This document shows positions 7,944-16,006 of a stretch of DNA of 64,000 nt, one piece after another; position 1 is the first letter of the stretch, and the number at the start of each line of letters is the position of its first letter. The DNA is from Roseiarcus sp963835955. GTDB lineage: Bacteria > Pseudomonadota > Alphaproteobacteria > Rhizobiales > Beijerinckiaceae. The notes under the pieces were generated by a model. That model was not told the origin of the DNA. It ran no database searches and saw nothing but the letters and a program-made list of their open reading frames with translations. The position numbers and the translations under genes are program-made. Where the stretch lies: contig CAWIHZ010000017.1 of assembly GCA_963835955.1 (NCBI GenBank), positions 62,001 through 126,000 on the forward strand, written 5' to 3'.

Positions 7944-8344
7944 CCTCGGGCGCACGCCCGCGAATCGCAGGACCCCCGCAATGCCATTGCAACCGAATTG
8001 GGGTATTATCACGATATCGTGAACAGAAAAAATTAATCGAATCAAACGCAAAATTCAAAGCAGTTTGGTACTAAACTATTGAATACAACCTCTGCTTTCA
8101 TAACATTTAAAGAACTGCAAAGAAAATGTGCGTGCAAATCTAAATTCTGTTGCCGAGGATTGAAAAAGATGTCACTTTTTGCTGCGGGATTTACGTCCTG
8201 CCCAAAGTGAAATCGATTGCCTGATTTGCGCCGTCGCTTAAGAGTCCCGCACAGTTCTGGCTCAGTTCTTAGGAAATCCGGGACATTCCGGAAGACAACC
8301 ACGTTTCTACAAGACGCCGTTGAACATCAAGGGAGGCCTACGCC
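7944..8344. other. AT-rich, structured leader region
   Basis: No gene is seen. The part at 8030-8130 is markedly AT-rich for this genome and has the imperfect palindrome AGTTTGGTACTAAACT at 8062-8077. The part at 8160-8344 contains inverted repeats in front of the Cys-rich protein gene: TCACTTT (8172-8178) with AAAGTGA (8204-8210), and an inner GCGGGA/TCCTGC pair. It looks like a promoter plus a long folded 5' leader. Confidence 0.5.
8172..8210 (+). promoter_or_regulatory. inverted repeat in leader of the Cys-rich gene
   Basis: Seven-base arms TCACTTT and AAAGTGA enclose a second, near-complementary pair (GCGGGA/TCCTGC) around TTTACG. The 39-nt hairpin lies about 135 bp upstream of the start at 8345. 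No known riboswitch class is recognised. Confidence 0.35.
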
Positions 8345-10297
8345 ATGACCATTGTGACTTTGCAACAGAACGCTGTCGCCCAGCTCGCCGCGCAAGCCGA
8401 CGCCGTCGGGGGCCTCGCAAAGGACACGGGCGCCTTCGCCGCCGTGTTTGCGGCCTTCGAGTCCAATGATCCGAACGCGCTCGGCTGGGTTCTCCAGCGC
8501 CTCGAATTGCTTCCGCGGTGCGAGCTGATCTGTCAGTGGATCCGGATCAAGCGATGCGTGTTGCGGTGCGTCGAAGTGTGCGGGCCGCTCGATCCGAAGG
8601 TCGACGTCCCCGATCTTCCCCAGTTCGCGCGCGCGCTCGTCCAGCTTGCCTCGAATGAGAAGCTGTTGCGCCGCCTCGTCGACGCCGTTTCCTGCGGCGA
8701 CGCGGACGCCTATCAGGCCGCCGTCGCCGAGGCGAAGCTTCAACCCTTCTGCCATCTCATCTGCCGCTACATCTGCTCGGTGTACTACCGGCGCATCTGC
8801 GAGGTCGTCTGCACGGGGCAGACGATCCCGGCATCCGACGTCGCCCTCGACATCCGGGCGGACGCGGAAGTTCTGGCCAAGGTCGTCGCCAACGAGAACG
8901 TTTCCGCCGTGATCGGCAAGGCGGCGATCGCGCTGGATTGCGAGCTGTTGCGGACGGCGCTCGACCGGGCGGGGTTCCTGTCCCATTGCGAGATCATCTG
9001 CCGGCTGATTTGCGTCTGGCGGTGTGTCTGGGTGTGCCGGGCGCTGTGCGTCATCCCGCCGAAAATTCTCACCGGAGCCTACGCCGTCGAGGAAGCCCGC
9101 AGCTTCGCGCTGGCCGCCGCGGCGTTGGCCAGCCAACCCCGCGCGCTCTCCGATCTCGTCGCCGCCGTGATCAGCAACAACGCTGAAGCCTACGGCGCCA
9201 TCATCGACCGTTTCGGTCTCGGCCCCTATTGCTGGCAGGTGTGCGCATGGGTGTGCTCGGAGGTCTGCTACGAATATTGCGTTTGCGTCTGCCCGCCGAC
9301 CTCGGCCGCCTATTTCATCAATATCGGCGCGTACGAGTACAGCGAGGTCTATCCGGTCGGCGGGACCACGCCCAAGATCGAGAGCCAGATCGGCGGCACG
9401 GGCTTAACCAGCGACGGCAGGGCCTTCTTCCAGACCCTGCGGCTGAACGGCGGCTACACGCTACAGACCGGCGCGCCGCAGATGGAATATCGCTTCGAGA
9501 CCATCCAGACGGACGCGACCGGGAATCCCCTGATGGGCGCCACCTGGCAGCCTGTTCTTGCTGGCGGGGCCCTTCCGACCATCATCGGACACACCGTCAC
9601 GTTCTTTCCGCACCTGATATTCACGCCCGTATTCGCCTCGCTTGACGCTCAGGGATGGATTAAGGTCCCGCTGGCGAGTGTGTCCTACACGCCGACCGCG
9701 GATCTGCTCCGTCTCAATTCGACCAAGCTCAGCGGGGCGCCTCATCTCGATGAAACTGGAGTCGTCGCCGGAGCCCATTCTTCCCACCCGCTGGCGCAGG
9801 ACACCTACTTCGGGATCCGCATGAGGGTCCGCAATGTCGGGGATCCCGGCTCGGAATTCGACGCCGGCACGTGCCACCACATTGCGATCGACAACACCCT
9901 CTACGACAACGTCACGCACCAGCCGGCGTGGCGGAACCTGACAGATCCGCCCGGCGACCTCGCGGTTTACCTCGTCGACATCCAGGAACTTCTGGGGCCC
10001 AACGGGTGTGGGCTGATCACCGACAAGCTGACCGTGCTGTTCACGGCCGCCCATCCGAACCTGGGCTCGGTGTCGCTGCAGATGGATGGGCCAGGCGGTC
10101 CATATTCGTTCACGCTCACGCCGGACGGCGCATCGAGTTCCGTCGACTACTTTGGAACAGCGGCGCCGAGCGGGTTTGTCGTGAAGGCGCTCAAACCGTG
10201 TGCATACCTCGTGACCCTCACGGTCAATGTGTTGCTGACCGACGGAGACCACAACCCCGATCCGCGGTACGATCAGATCGCCTTCTGCAAGAGGTAG
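8345..10297 (+). CDS. cysteine-stripe repeat protein with C-terminal beta-rich domain
   Basis: I do not recognise this 650-residue protein as a named family. Residues 20-318 hold four imperfect repeats of about 65-80 residues. Each has a helical part with Leu/Ala pattern (for example ALVQLASNEKLLRRLVDAV) and then a hydrophobic helix with a cysteine every fourth residue. The cysteines are 59, 63, 71, 75, 79; 136, 140, 144, 152, 156; 215, 219, 223, 227, 231, 235; and 296, 300, 304, 308, 312, 314, 316. Residues about 320-650 are Gly/Thr/Pro-rich and probably beta-sandwich-like, with few cysteines. There is no signal peptide. The start is firm: AGGGAGG lies 8 bp upstream. A Cys stripe along a helix could bind Cu(I), Zn or a cluster, or form disulfides; this is inference. 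A DUF1360 gene and an MCCG gene follow. Confidence 0.8.
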   Translation: MTIVTLQQNAVAQLAAQADAVGGLAKDTGAFAAVFAAFESNDPNALGWVLQRLELLPRCELICQWIRIKRCVLRCVEVCGPLDPKVDVPDLPQFARALVQLASNEKLLRRLVDAVSCGDADAYQAAVAEAKLQPFCHLICRYICSVYYRRICEVVCTGQTIPASDVALDIRADAEVLAKVVANENVSAVIGKAAIALDCELLRTALDRAGFLSHCEIICRLICVWRCVWVCRALCVIPPKILTGAYAVEEARSFALAAAALASQPRALSDLVAAVISNNAEAYGAIIDRFGLGPYCWQVCAWVCSEVCYEYCVCVCPPTSAAYFINIGAYEYSEVYPVGGTTPKIESQIGGTGLTSDGRAFFQTLRLNGGYTLQTGAPQMEYRFETIQTDATGNPLMGATWQPVLAGGALPTIIGHTVTFFPHLIFTPVFASLDAQGWIKVPLASVSYTPTADLLRLNSTKLSGAPHLDETGVVAGAHSSHPLAQDTYFGIRMRVRNVGDPGSEFDAGTCHHIAIDNTLYDNVTHQPAWRNLTDPPGDLAVYLVDIQELLGPNGCGLITDKLTVLFTAAHPNLGSVSLQMDGPGGPYSFTLTPDGASSSVDYFGTAAPSGFVVKALKPCAYLVTLTVNVLLTDGDHNPDPRYDQIAFCKR

Positions 10298-10336
10298 ACC
10301 GCCAGGCGTCCGGGATCAGGGATCGTCGGGGATCTC

Positions 10337-10355
10337 CCCGCTCAGCATGAGCGGG
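10337..10355 (+). terminator. hairpin after the Cys-rich gene
   Basis: Arms CCCGCTCA and TGAGCGGG (8 bp, perfect) enclose GCA, 40 bp after the stop at 10297. No T-run follows directly, so it is at best a weak intrinsic terminator or an mRNA-stabilising hairpin. Confidence 0.4.
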
Positions 10356-10429
10356 AGCGTGTGGCCGGTTTCCTCTCCATTCCTCGCAAGGGGCGGAGGG
10401 GAAACCGCTTTGGTTGACAACATATTCAA

Positions 10430-10795
10430 ATGACCGCTGCAGCGCACACCGCCTCGACCGAGCTGTCCCTGATGCATTTCCTCCTGGCCGTCCTCGCGAC
10501 CTGGCGGGTCACCCACCTGCTGGCGAACGAGGATGGCCCGGCGGACGTCGTCTTCCGGCTGCGCCGCCGCTTGGGCGACGGTCTCATCGGCGGTCTGATG
10601 GACTGTTTCAACTGCATGAGCGTCTGGGTCGCGGCGCCGCTGGCGCTGTTTGTCTCGACGAATCCTCTAAACTGGCTTGTGAGCTGGCTGGCGCTCTCGG
10701 GAGCAGCATGCCTGCTGGAACGGCTCGGCGGCGCGTCCGCCGGCGCGCGCGCGAATTTGCAAACGATGGAAGGAAACGACGATGTGCTGCGGTAG
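10430..10795 (+). CDS. DUF1360 family small membrane protein
   Basis: The 121-residue protein shows the DUF1360 pattern: a first helix with LAVLATWRVTHLLANEDGP (residues about 19-37), a basic RLRRRLG stretch, then DCFNCMSVW (58-66) entering the second helix. The paired cysteines in DCFNC are the family hallmark, and the function of DUF1360 proteins is not established. The ribosome site before the ATG at 10430 is poor, and the ATG at 10472 (MHFLLAVLAT) could be the true start. Its stop overlaps the next start, so it is coupled with the MCCG gene. Confidence 0.75.
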   Translation: MTAAAHTASTELSLMHFLLAVLATWRVTHLLANEDGPADVVFRLRRRLGDGLIGGLMDCFNCMSVWVAAPLALFVSTNPLNWLVSWLALSGAACLLERLGGASAGARANLQTMEGNDDVLR

Positions 10796-11303
10796 CAAAC
10801 GATCCGCATGGCGCTCCGCCCCGGCGACGGCGCCGCGCGCCGCGCCCACGCCGGCGGCCGTCGCGGCCGAACCGCCTCCGCCAAGACAGGACGTTGAGGT
10901 CGGCAGCGCAGCTGTTGTCGCGCAAACCGACCGGTTTCCGGTGTCAGGGCGCGCAGCCGGCATTCGGTCTAGCGCGCCGGGCCCGCTTATGGCGCTTGAC
11001 AAGCTGACGGCCGAGCAAAGGTTTCGGCTTGCGCCGAATCCAAGTCCGATCGCGCGCTCACGCCCTTTGCTCCATCTGGGTCGCCCGCCAATGCGCGACC
11101 GCGAGGCCGAAGACGACGAGCGCGAACGCCTGATGAACCAGGGCCAGTCCGAGCGGCGCGACATAGAGAAGGGTTGCGATCCCCAGCACGGCCTGAAGCG
11201 TCGCCGCGCCGGCGAGGACGGTCGCGCGTCGCGCCAGCGGCGAACCGGGCGCCCCCGCCAGGCGGCGAGAGCCAGGGCGAGCGCGAACGCAACGACGGCA
11301 TAG
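10782..11303 (+). CDS. small MCCG-start protein, 3' end uncertain
   Basis: The gene starts with MCCGSKRS behind AAGGAAA at a good distance and overlaps the DUF1360 stop by 14 bp. After an Ala/Pro linker there is a segment (VSGRAAGIR to PLMALD, about residues 55-75) resembling a short module I associate from memory with small MCCG proteins near DUF1360 genes; this is low-certainty. The frame stays open past 11058 into the opposite-strand ctaA gene, where the translation turns into antisense-like sequence. The real end is therefore probably near 11050 and hidden by an indel, or the gene has lost its stop. Residues beyond about 95 should not be trusted. Confidence 0.5.
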   Translation: MCCGSKRSAWRSAPATAPRAAPTPAAVAAEPPPPRQDVEVGSAAVVAQTDRFPVSGRAAGIRSSAPGPLMALDKLTAEQRFRLAPNPSPIARSRPLLHLGRPPMRDREAEDDERERLMNQGQSERRDIEKGCDPQHGLKRRRAGEDGRASRQRRTGRPRQAARARASANATTA

Positions 11304-12122
11304 GCGACCATCCGATGATCGAATTGCGCCGTCGCCGGGTCGTTGAGCATCGCCATCGGCCAGGGCGACTGGAACGCCTCGGCGGGAATCCAGCGCGAAC
11401 CCATCATCGGCCAGGTGTTGTAGATGCGCCCGGCGCGCAGGCCCGCGACCAGGGCGCCGAGCCCGAGCTGGCCATAGACGAGGGCGGCGAACGCGCCGGC
11501 GCAGACGGCGTAGCCGCGCGAAAGCGACGCTGGAGCGCTGTCGCTCGCCGAGGCCGACCGCGGCGTAGATCAGCGCGCCGAAGGTCGCGGCGGCGATCAG
11601 GAGGTGAAGGGCGAGGCGCTGCTGGGCGACCTCGGCGCGCTGGCTTAAGCCCGAACTCACCATCCACCAGCCGACGATCGGCTCCAGCGCCAGCAGGCCG
11701 GTCGCGACCGCGACCTGACGGCCGAGCGCGCCCCTGAGCCGGCCGCGCGCCCAGAACCACAGGCCGGGCAGAATGAACGCCGCGCCGACGATGCGCGCCA
11801 GCAGCCGATGGCTCCATTCCCAGGCGTAAATGATCTTGAAGCCGTCGAGCGTCATGTCCGGGTTGAGCTCGGAAAACTGAGGGATCTGCTTGTAGCGGTC
11901 GAATTCCGCCCGCCATTGCGCGGCGTCGAGCGGCGGGATCACCCCGGTAACCGGCTTCCACTGCGTGATCGACAGGCCGGATTCGGTCAGCCGCGTCGCC
12001 CCTCCGATCAGCACCATGGCGAAGACCAGCCCCGCCATCAAAATGAGCCAGAGCCGGACGCCGGATCGCGCCTCGATAGGCGCCGGCCGGGCGTCGGCGG
12101 CGAGGGCGTCGATCGCGGTCAT
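11058..12122 (-). CDS. ctaA: heme A synthase, two compensating frameshifts
   Basis: CtaA oxidises the C8 methyl of heme O to give heme A for aa3-type oxidases, so it works with ctaB. The N-terminal half is intact, with GGATRLTESGLSITQWKPV and the heme-ligand helix AWEWSHRLLAR. The reading then leaves frame near 11521-11523 (an extra A in AAA), continues one frame over through GLRAGRIYNTWP and QFDHRMVAYA, and returns at the C5 run 11252-11256 (one C short). The C-terminal YVAPLGLALVHQAFAL is in the first frame. Corrected length is 354 residues, normal for the family. Both shifts lie in short homopolymers, so sequencing error is more likely than inactivation. The start ATG at 12122 is chosen; 12140 is an alternative. 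Confidence 0.85.
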   Translation of the reverse strand: MTAIDALAADARPAPIEARSGVRLWLILMAGLVFAMVLIGGATRLTESGLSITQWKPVTGVIPPLDAAQWRAEFDRYKQIPQFSELNPDMTLDGFKIIYAWEWSHRLLARIVGAAFILPGLWFWARGRLRGALGRQVAVATGLLALEPIVGWWMVSSGLSQRAEVAQQRLALHLLIAAATFGALIYAAVGLGERQRSSVAFARLRRLRRRVRRPRLWPARARRPGRGPARRAHLQHLADDGFALDSRRGVPVALADGDAQRPGDGAIRSSDGRLCRRCVRARPGSRRLAGAPGSPLARRATVLAGAATLQAVLGIATLLYVAPLGLALVHQAFALVVFGLAVAHWRATQMEQRA

Positions 12123-12355
12123 TGATTTCTCGGGTCGCATCTTTGATGTTCTGGCGCTGCGCTTTTCGCCCAAGCCCGCCGAAGGCGCAACACTTCTCGA
12201 ACACCATAAATTCGCCCTCTTTCGCACGCCTTTCGTTCGTTTGGTAATTGAGAGGCGCCGGTTTCGCATCGCTGCATTGCGGTGAAAATCATTGCCGACT
12301 CGTCCGCGCTGTGGCATCAGCACGCATCCCCAATAATCAATTGCCTAGGAACGCG

Positions 12356-12772
12356 ATGTCTTTTTTGAACGGCAACAGCTTCTCCGATCGTCAGGCCGCC
12401 GCCGCCAAGGCGCGCAAGGCCATGGCGGAGAAATTTCTCGCCAATTCCAAATACGACCCGAACGATCCCGCAGTGGTGGAGCGCGAGGCCAAGCGTAAGG
12501 CGATTCTCGAGGCGCGCCTGGTGCGCGACGCCGAGCGGGCCAAACGCAAGGCGGAAGAGGCGGTCGCGGAAGCCGCGCGGCGGGCCGCCGAGGAGTCCTC
12601 CCGTCAGGAGCAGCTGCGGCTGGAGGCGCTCGCCCGCGAGGCCGAGGCTCAGCGCGCGCACGAAGAAGCCGAAAAGGCCGAATACGAGCGCAAGCTCGAG
12701 CGGGACGCCCGCTACGCGGCGCGCAAGGAGCGCAAGCGGAAGAAGAAGTCGGCCTCCGAGCGATACGGCTGA
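12356..12772 (+). CDS. DUF6481-like highly charged helical protein
   Basis: This 138-residue protein starts MSFLNGNSFSDRQAAAAKA and is then almost entirely Ala/Glu/Arg/Lys, forming one long predicted coiled helix. It ends in a basic RKERKRKKK cluster. It resembles the alphaproteobacterial DUF6481 proteins, which are uncharacterised. The ATG at 12356 has TAGGA five bases upstream. It stands alone, divergent from ctaA. Confidence 0.7.
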   Translation: MSFLNGNSFSDRQAAAAKARKAMAEKFLANSKYDPNDPAVVEREAKRKAILEARLVRDAERAKRKAEEAVAEAARRAAEESSRQEQLRLEALAREAEAQRAHEEAEKAEYERKLERDARYAARKERKRKKKSASERYG

Positions 12773-12859
12773 ACCATTCCGCTCTTCGTCGGTCGGGGAC
12801 CCCAGCTCGGGGCCAGGGTTTCGCGGATTTTCAAACCCGGAGAGCGGAGCGAGGAGAGC

Positions 12860-14168
12860 ATGGCAAAGCCGCTCCGTCTGGGCGTCGCGGGACTCGGCGT
12901 CGTCGGGACGGCCCTGATCCGGCTTCTGCGCCGCCAGCGGTCCGGGTTTGCAGCAAAAGCGGGCCGCGACTGCGTAATTGCGGCCTATAGCGCGCGTGAG
13001 GCGCGCGACCGCGGCGTCGATCTTGGCGGCGCGACCTTTTACCAGGACGCCGCCGCATTGGCCGCGTCCGCCGACATCGATGTTTTCATCGAATTGATCG
13101 GCGGGGCGGACGGGATCGCCTTCGAGGCGGTGCAGTCCGCGCTGGCGCGCGGTCTGCCGGTCGTCACCGCGAACAAGGCGATGCTCGCCGCGCATGGGCT
13201 GGCGCTGGCGGTGTTGTCGGATTCCCACAATGCCCCGATCCTTTTCGAGGCGGCGGTCGCCGGCGGCATCCCAGTCGTCAAGACCTTGCGGGAGAGCCTC
13301 GCCGGAAACGCCATCCAGCGCGTTTCCGGCATTCTCAACGGGACCTGCAATTACATCCTGTCGCGTATGGAAGCCGGGAATCTGCCGTTCGACGTCTGCC
13401 TGGGCGAGGCTCAGCGGCTCGGCTACGCGGAAGCCGATCCGGCTTTCGACATCGGCGGGCTCGACACGGCGCACAAGCTCGCCATTCTCGCCTCGCTGGC
13501 GTTCGGGTCCAGGATCGACGCCGGGGCGGTGTCGGTTGAAGGGATCGAGTTCGATCACGCTCGCCGATCTGGCGGCGGCCGACGAACTCGGGTTTCGCAT
13601 CAAGCTCCTGGGCGTCGCGGAGCGCACCTCCCATGGCGTGGAGCAGCGCGTCCATCCGACCATGGTCGCCAAAAGCGCGCCGCTCGCCCAGACCATGGGC
13701 GTGCTCAACGCGGTTTCGATCGACGGCGACGCCATCGGCGAGCTGACGCTGGTCGGTCCGGGCGCCGGCGGGGATGCGACCGCGTCGGCGGTCGCCGCCG
13801 ACATTGTCGATGTTGCGCGCGGCGCGCGACTGCCCGCTTTCGGGCGGCCGGCGGCCTTGCTGGTTGAAGCGGACCGCGTGCCGATGCAGCGTCATGAGGG
13901 CGGCTACTACGTCCGCCTCGCCGTCGCCGACCGACCGGGCGCGATGGGCGCCATCGCCGCGCGGATGGGCGAGCGGCTGATCTCGCTCGAGGCGATCATG
14001 CAGAAGCGCGCTGCCAGGGAAACGGCCGCGGCGGGCGTCGTGCCGGTCGTGCTGATGACGCACGGCACGACCGAATCCTCCATTCGCGACGCGCTGTCGC
14101 ACGCGGTCGAGGACGGCGTGGTGCGCGAGAAGCCGCAGGTCATCCGCATCGAACGAGAAGCGGTGTGA
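12860..14168 (+). CDS. hom: homoserine dehydrogenase, one frameshift
   Basis: The enzyme reduces aspartate semialdehyde to homoserine for threonine and methionine synthesis. The N-terminal Rossmann motif GVAGLGVVGTAL (residues 8-19), NGTCNYIL and the GGLDTAHKLAILASLAFG region are clear. At 13550-13551 an extra T shifts the frame (GIEF instead of GIESITLAD). The second part, from ADELGFRIKLLGVA to the end, includes a C-terminal ACT domain (YVRLAVADRPGAMG). Removing one base gives 435 residues, the usual length. As this is a biosynthetic gene without a second copy in the window, the shift is probably a sequencing error. The stop overlaps the next start (GTGA). Confidence 0.9.
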
Positions 14169-15100
14169 GGCCACGCGAAGCGCTGGCGGGCGCCTCGACG
14201 CCGTCCGCGGCCGTCAACGCCGATGCCGAGCGCCGCCGCATGCGCATCGTGGCGATCGCCCTGATGTGCGCGGCGATGGTTTGCTTCACCGGGCTCGACA
14301 CCTCGTCCAAGTGGCTCGGCCTCAGGCTCCCGGTCGCGCAGATCGTGTGGGCGCGCTATGTCGGCGCGACGCTCATCGCGCTCATCGCGGCGCGACCCGG
14401 GTCGCGTTTCGCGGCCGTCCGCTCGAAGCGCCCGCGATTGCAGGCGTTGCGCTCGCTGCTGCTTCTCGGGTCGACCGTCTCGGTCGTCGTCGCGCTGCGC
14501 CGGTTGCAGCTCGCGGAGACCGCGACGATCTCGTTTCTCACCCCGATTTTTGTCGCGCTCCTGGCCGGACCGCTGCTCGGCGAGCGCGTCGGCCGCGAAC
14601 GGATGGTCGCGATCGCCGTGGGATTCCTCGGCGTGCTGATCGCGACCCGGCCGGGCACGAGCGCGTTCCAGCCGGTAGTGCTGATCGCCATCGCGGGCGT
14701 CGCCTGCAACTCGGGCTATGTGATCGCGACCCGACGGCTCTCCGGCGTCGATCCCGCGCGCACGACCCTCCTTTGGACCCAGGCGGCGGGCATCCTCTTT
14801 CTCACCCCCATATTGCCGTTGGTCTGGCGATGGCCGGCGTCGGCGAAAGTGTGGCTGGCGATGGCCGGGCTTGGCGTGTTCGCAGCCGCCGGTCACGGAC
14901 TTCTGATCGTCGCCCATAAATTCGCCCCGGCGCCAGTCCTCACTCCGTTTACCTACACCCAGCTCGTCTGGATGATCGTCTCGGGGGCGCTTATCTTCGG
15001 CGACTGGCCGCCGGCGGCGACGTTGATCGGCGCGGCGCTGGTCGTCGTCTGCGGCGCCTGGCTCGCGCTGCGCGAGCGGGGAAGCGCTGGTCAGGCGTAG
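14165..15100 (+). CDS. EamA/DMT-family transporter
   Basis: This 311-residue inner-membrane protein has ten predicted helices in two EamA repeats: the first from about residue 28 (FTGLDTSSKWL) to 150, the second from about 165 to 300 (TPFTYTQLVWMIVSG). Members export amino acids or other metabolites. The start GTG overlaps the hom stop by four bases, suggesting translational coupling and perhaps a role in exporting a homoserine-derived amino acid; that link is inference. The first 25 residues are non-conserved, and the ATG at 14240 (MRIVAIAL) is an alternative start. Confidence 0.88.
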   Translation: MRPREALAGASTPSAAVNADAERRRMRIVAIALMCAAMVCFTGLDTSSKWLGLRLPVAQIVWARYVGATLIALIAARPGSRFAAVRSKRPRLQALRSLLLLGSTVSVVVALRRLQLAETATISFLTPIFVALLAGPLLGERVGRERMVAIAVGFLGVLIATRPGTSAFQPVVLIAIAGVACNSGYVIATRRLSGVDPARTTLLWTQAAGILFLTPILPLVWRWPASAKVWLAMAGLGVFAAAGHGLLIVAHKFAPAPVLTPFTYTQLVWMIVSGALIFGDWPPAATLIGAALVVVCGAWLALRERGSAGQA

Positions 15101-15156
15101 CGTCGCCGATCGGTCTCGAGCGCGTCGCGCGGCGCTCAAGCGGTCGGCAGTTCATA

Positions 15157-15984
15157 TCAATCGCGCCATTCAAGGCGGAAGACCGGGATGCGTTCCGCAA
15201 ATCCCTTCAGCCGCCGCTCGCCGAGCGCCACGAAGCGCGCCGCGTCTTCCTTGCACAGCTCGCGCAAGTGTCCGGAGACGACGACTTCGTCGGCCTCCGC
15301 CTCGCTGCACAGGCGGAACGCGAGCTGCACCGTTGCTCCGAACAGGTCGTCGTGTTCCGCGACCGGTTCGCCCGCGTCGACGCCGATTCGAACGCTGAGA
15401 GTCTCGGACGCGTTCGCATTGTAGGCGGCAAAGCGTCGCTGGATATCGACTGCGGCCTGCACGGCGTTCGGCGCCCTTTCGAACGCGGCCATGATGCCGT
15501 CGCCGGTATGCTTGACCTCGCGCCCGCCATGCGCCTCGAGCCCACGCCGAACCAGCGCGTCATGCACGCGCACCAGTTCGAGCGCTGCGGCGTCGCCGAG
15601 ACGCCCCGTCATCTCGGTTGAACCGACGATGTCAGTGAACATGACGGCCCGCAACCCCGAATCCATCGCCGGGGAGGCAGCCCCGGGCGCCGCGCGCGGA
15701 TCGGTGATGCGGCCGAGGAACGCCTCGACGGCCGCAAGATCAACCGGAATGATGGCGTTGGCGATCATCCCATGGGCTTCACGATGGACTCGATCGGCAG
15801 TCTCCGCGTCGGGCGCATCGACCAGGCAGAAGCCGGCGCCCCGCTCCTGGTCGAACCAATAGGTCATGTATTTCACGCCGTATCTGCCCTGGACTTCGAG
15901 GTCCCTACGGTGGGCGTCGGCGACATCCTCCGGCTTCGCGCCGCGCATGTCGTGGCGGTCCATGAAGATCGGCATCAGGTCCAC
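15157..15984 (-). CDS. DUF4242-class III adenylate/guanylate cyclase fusion
   Basis: The 275-residue protein joins an N-terminal DUF4242 (SCO4226-like small ferredoxin-fold) domain, residues about 4-85 with MDRHDMRGAKPEDVADAH, to a class III cyclase catalytic domain (about 108-275). The metal-binding aspartates are seen in FTDIVGST (D118) and TGDG (D162), and the purine-selecting Lys in REVKHTGDG (K158). The usual ribose-binding Asn is Gln (Q220, TVQLAFRL), while R224 is kept. It should make cAMP or cGMP in the cytoplasm as a dimer. DUF4242 proteins of the SCO4226 type bind nickel, so the fusion may couple metal state to nucleotide signalling; this is inference. The next minus-strand gene upstream ends 22 bp away from its start. 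Confidence 0.88.
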   Translation of the reverse strand: MDLMPIFMDRHDMRGAKPEDVADAHRRDLEVQGRYGVKYMTYWFDQERGAGFCLVDAPDAETADRVHREAHGMIANAIIPVDLAAVEAFLGRITDPRAAPGAASPAMDSGLRAVMFTDIVGSTEMTGRLGDAAALELVRVHDALVRRGLEAHGGREVKHTGDGIMAAFERAPNAVQAAVDIQRRFAAYNANASETLSVRIGVDAGEPVAEHDDLFGATVQLAFRLCSEAEADEVVVSGHLRELCKEDAARFVALGERRLKGFAERIPVFRLEWRD

Positions 15985-16006
15985 CCCGTGTCATCGCCGC
16001 GACCGC

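Noticed and set aside
8345..9300. Cys-stripe protein as a Csp copper-storage protein or Nif11-type peptide leader
   Set aside because: The Cys spacing is reminiscent of Csp helices and the helical spacers of Nif11, but size, repeat layout and C-terminal domain do not fit either family; left as unknown.
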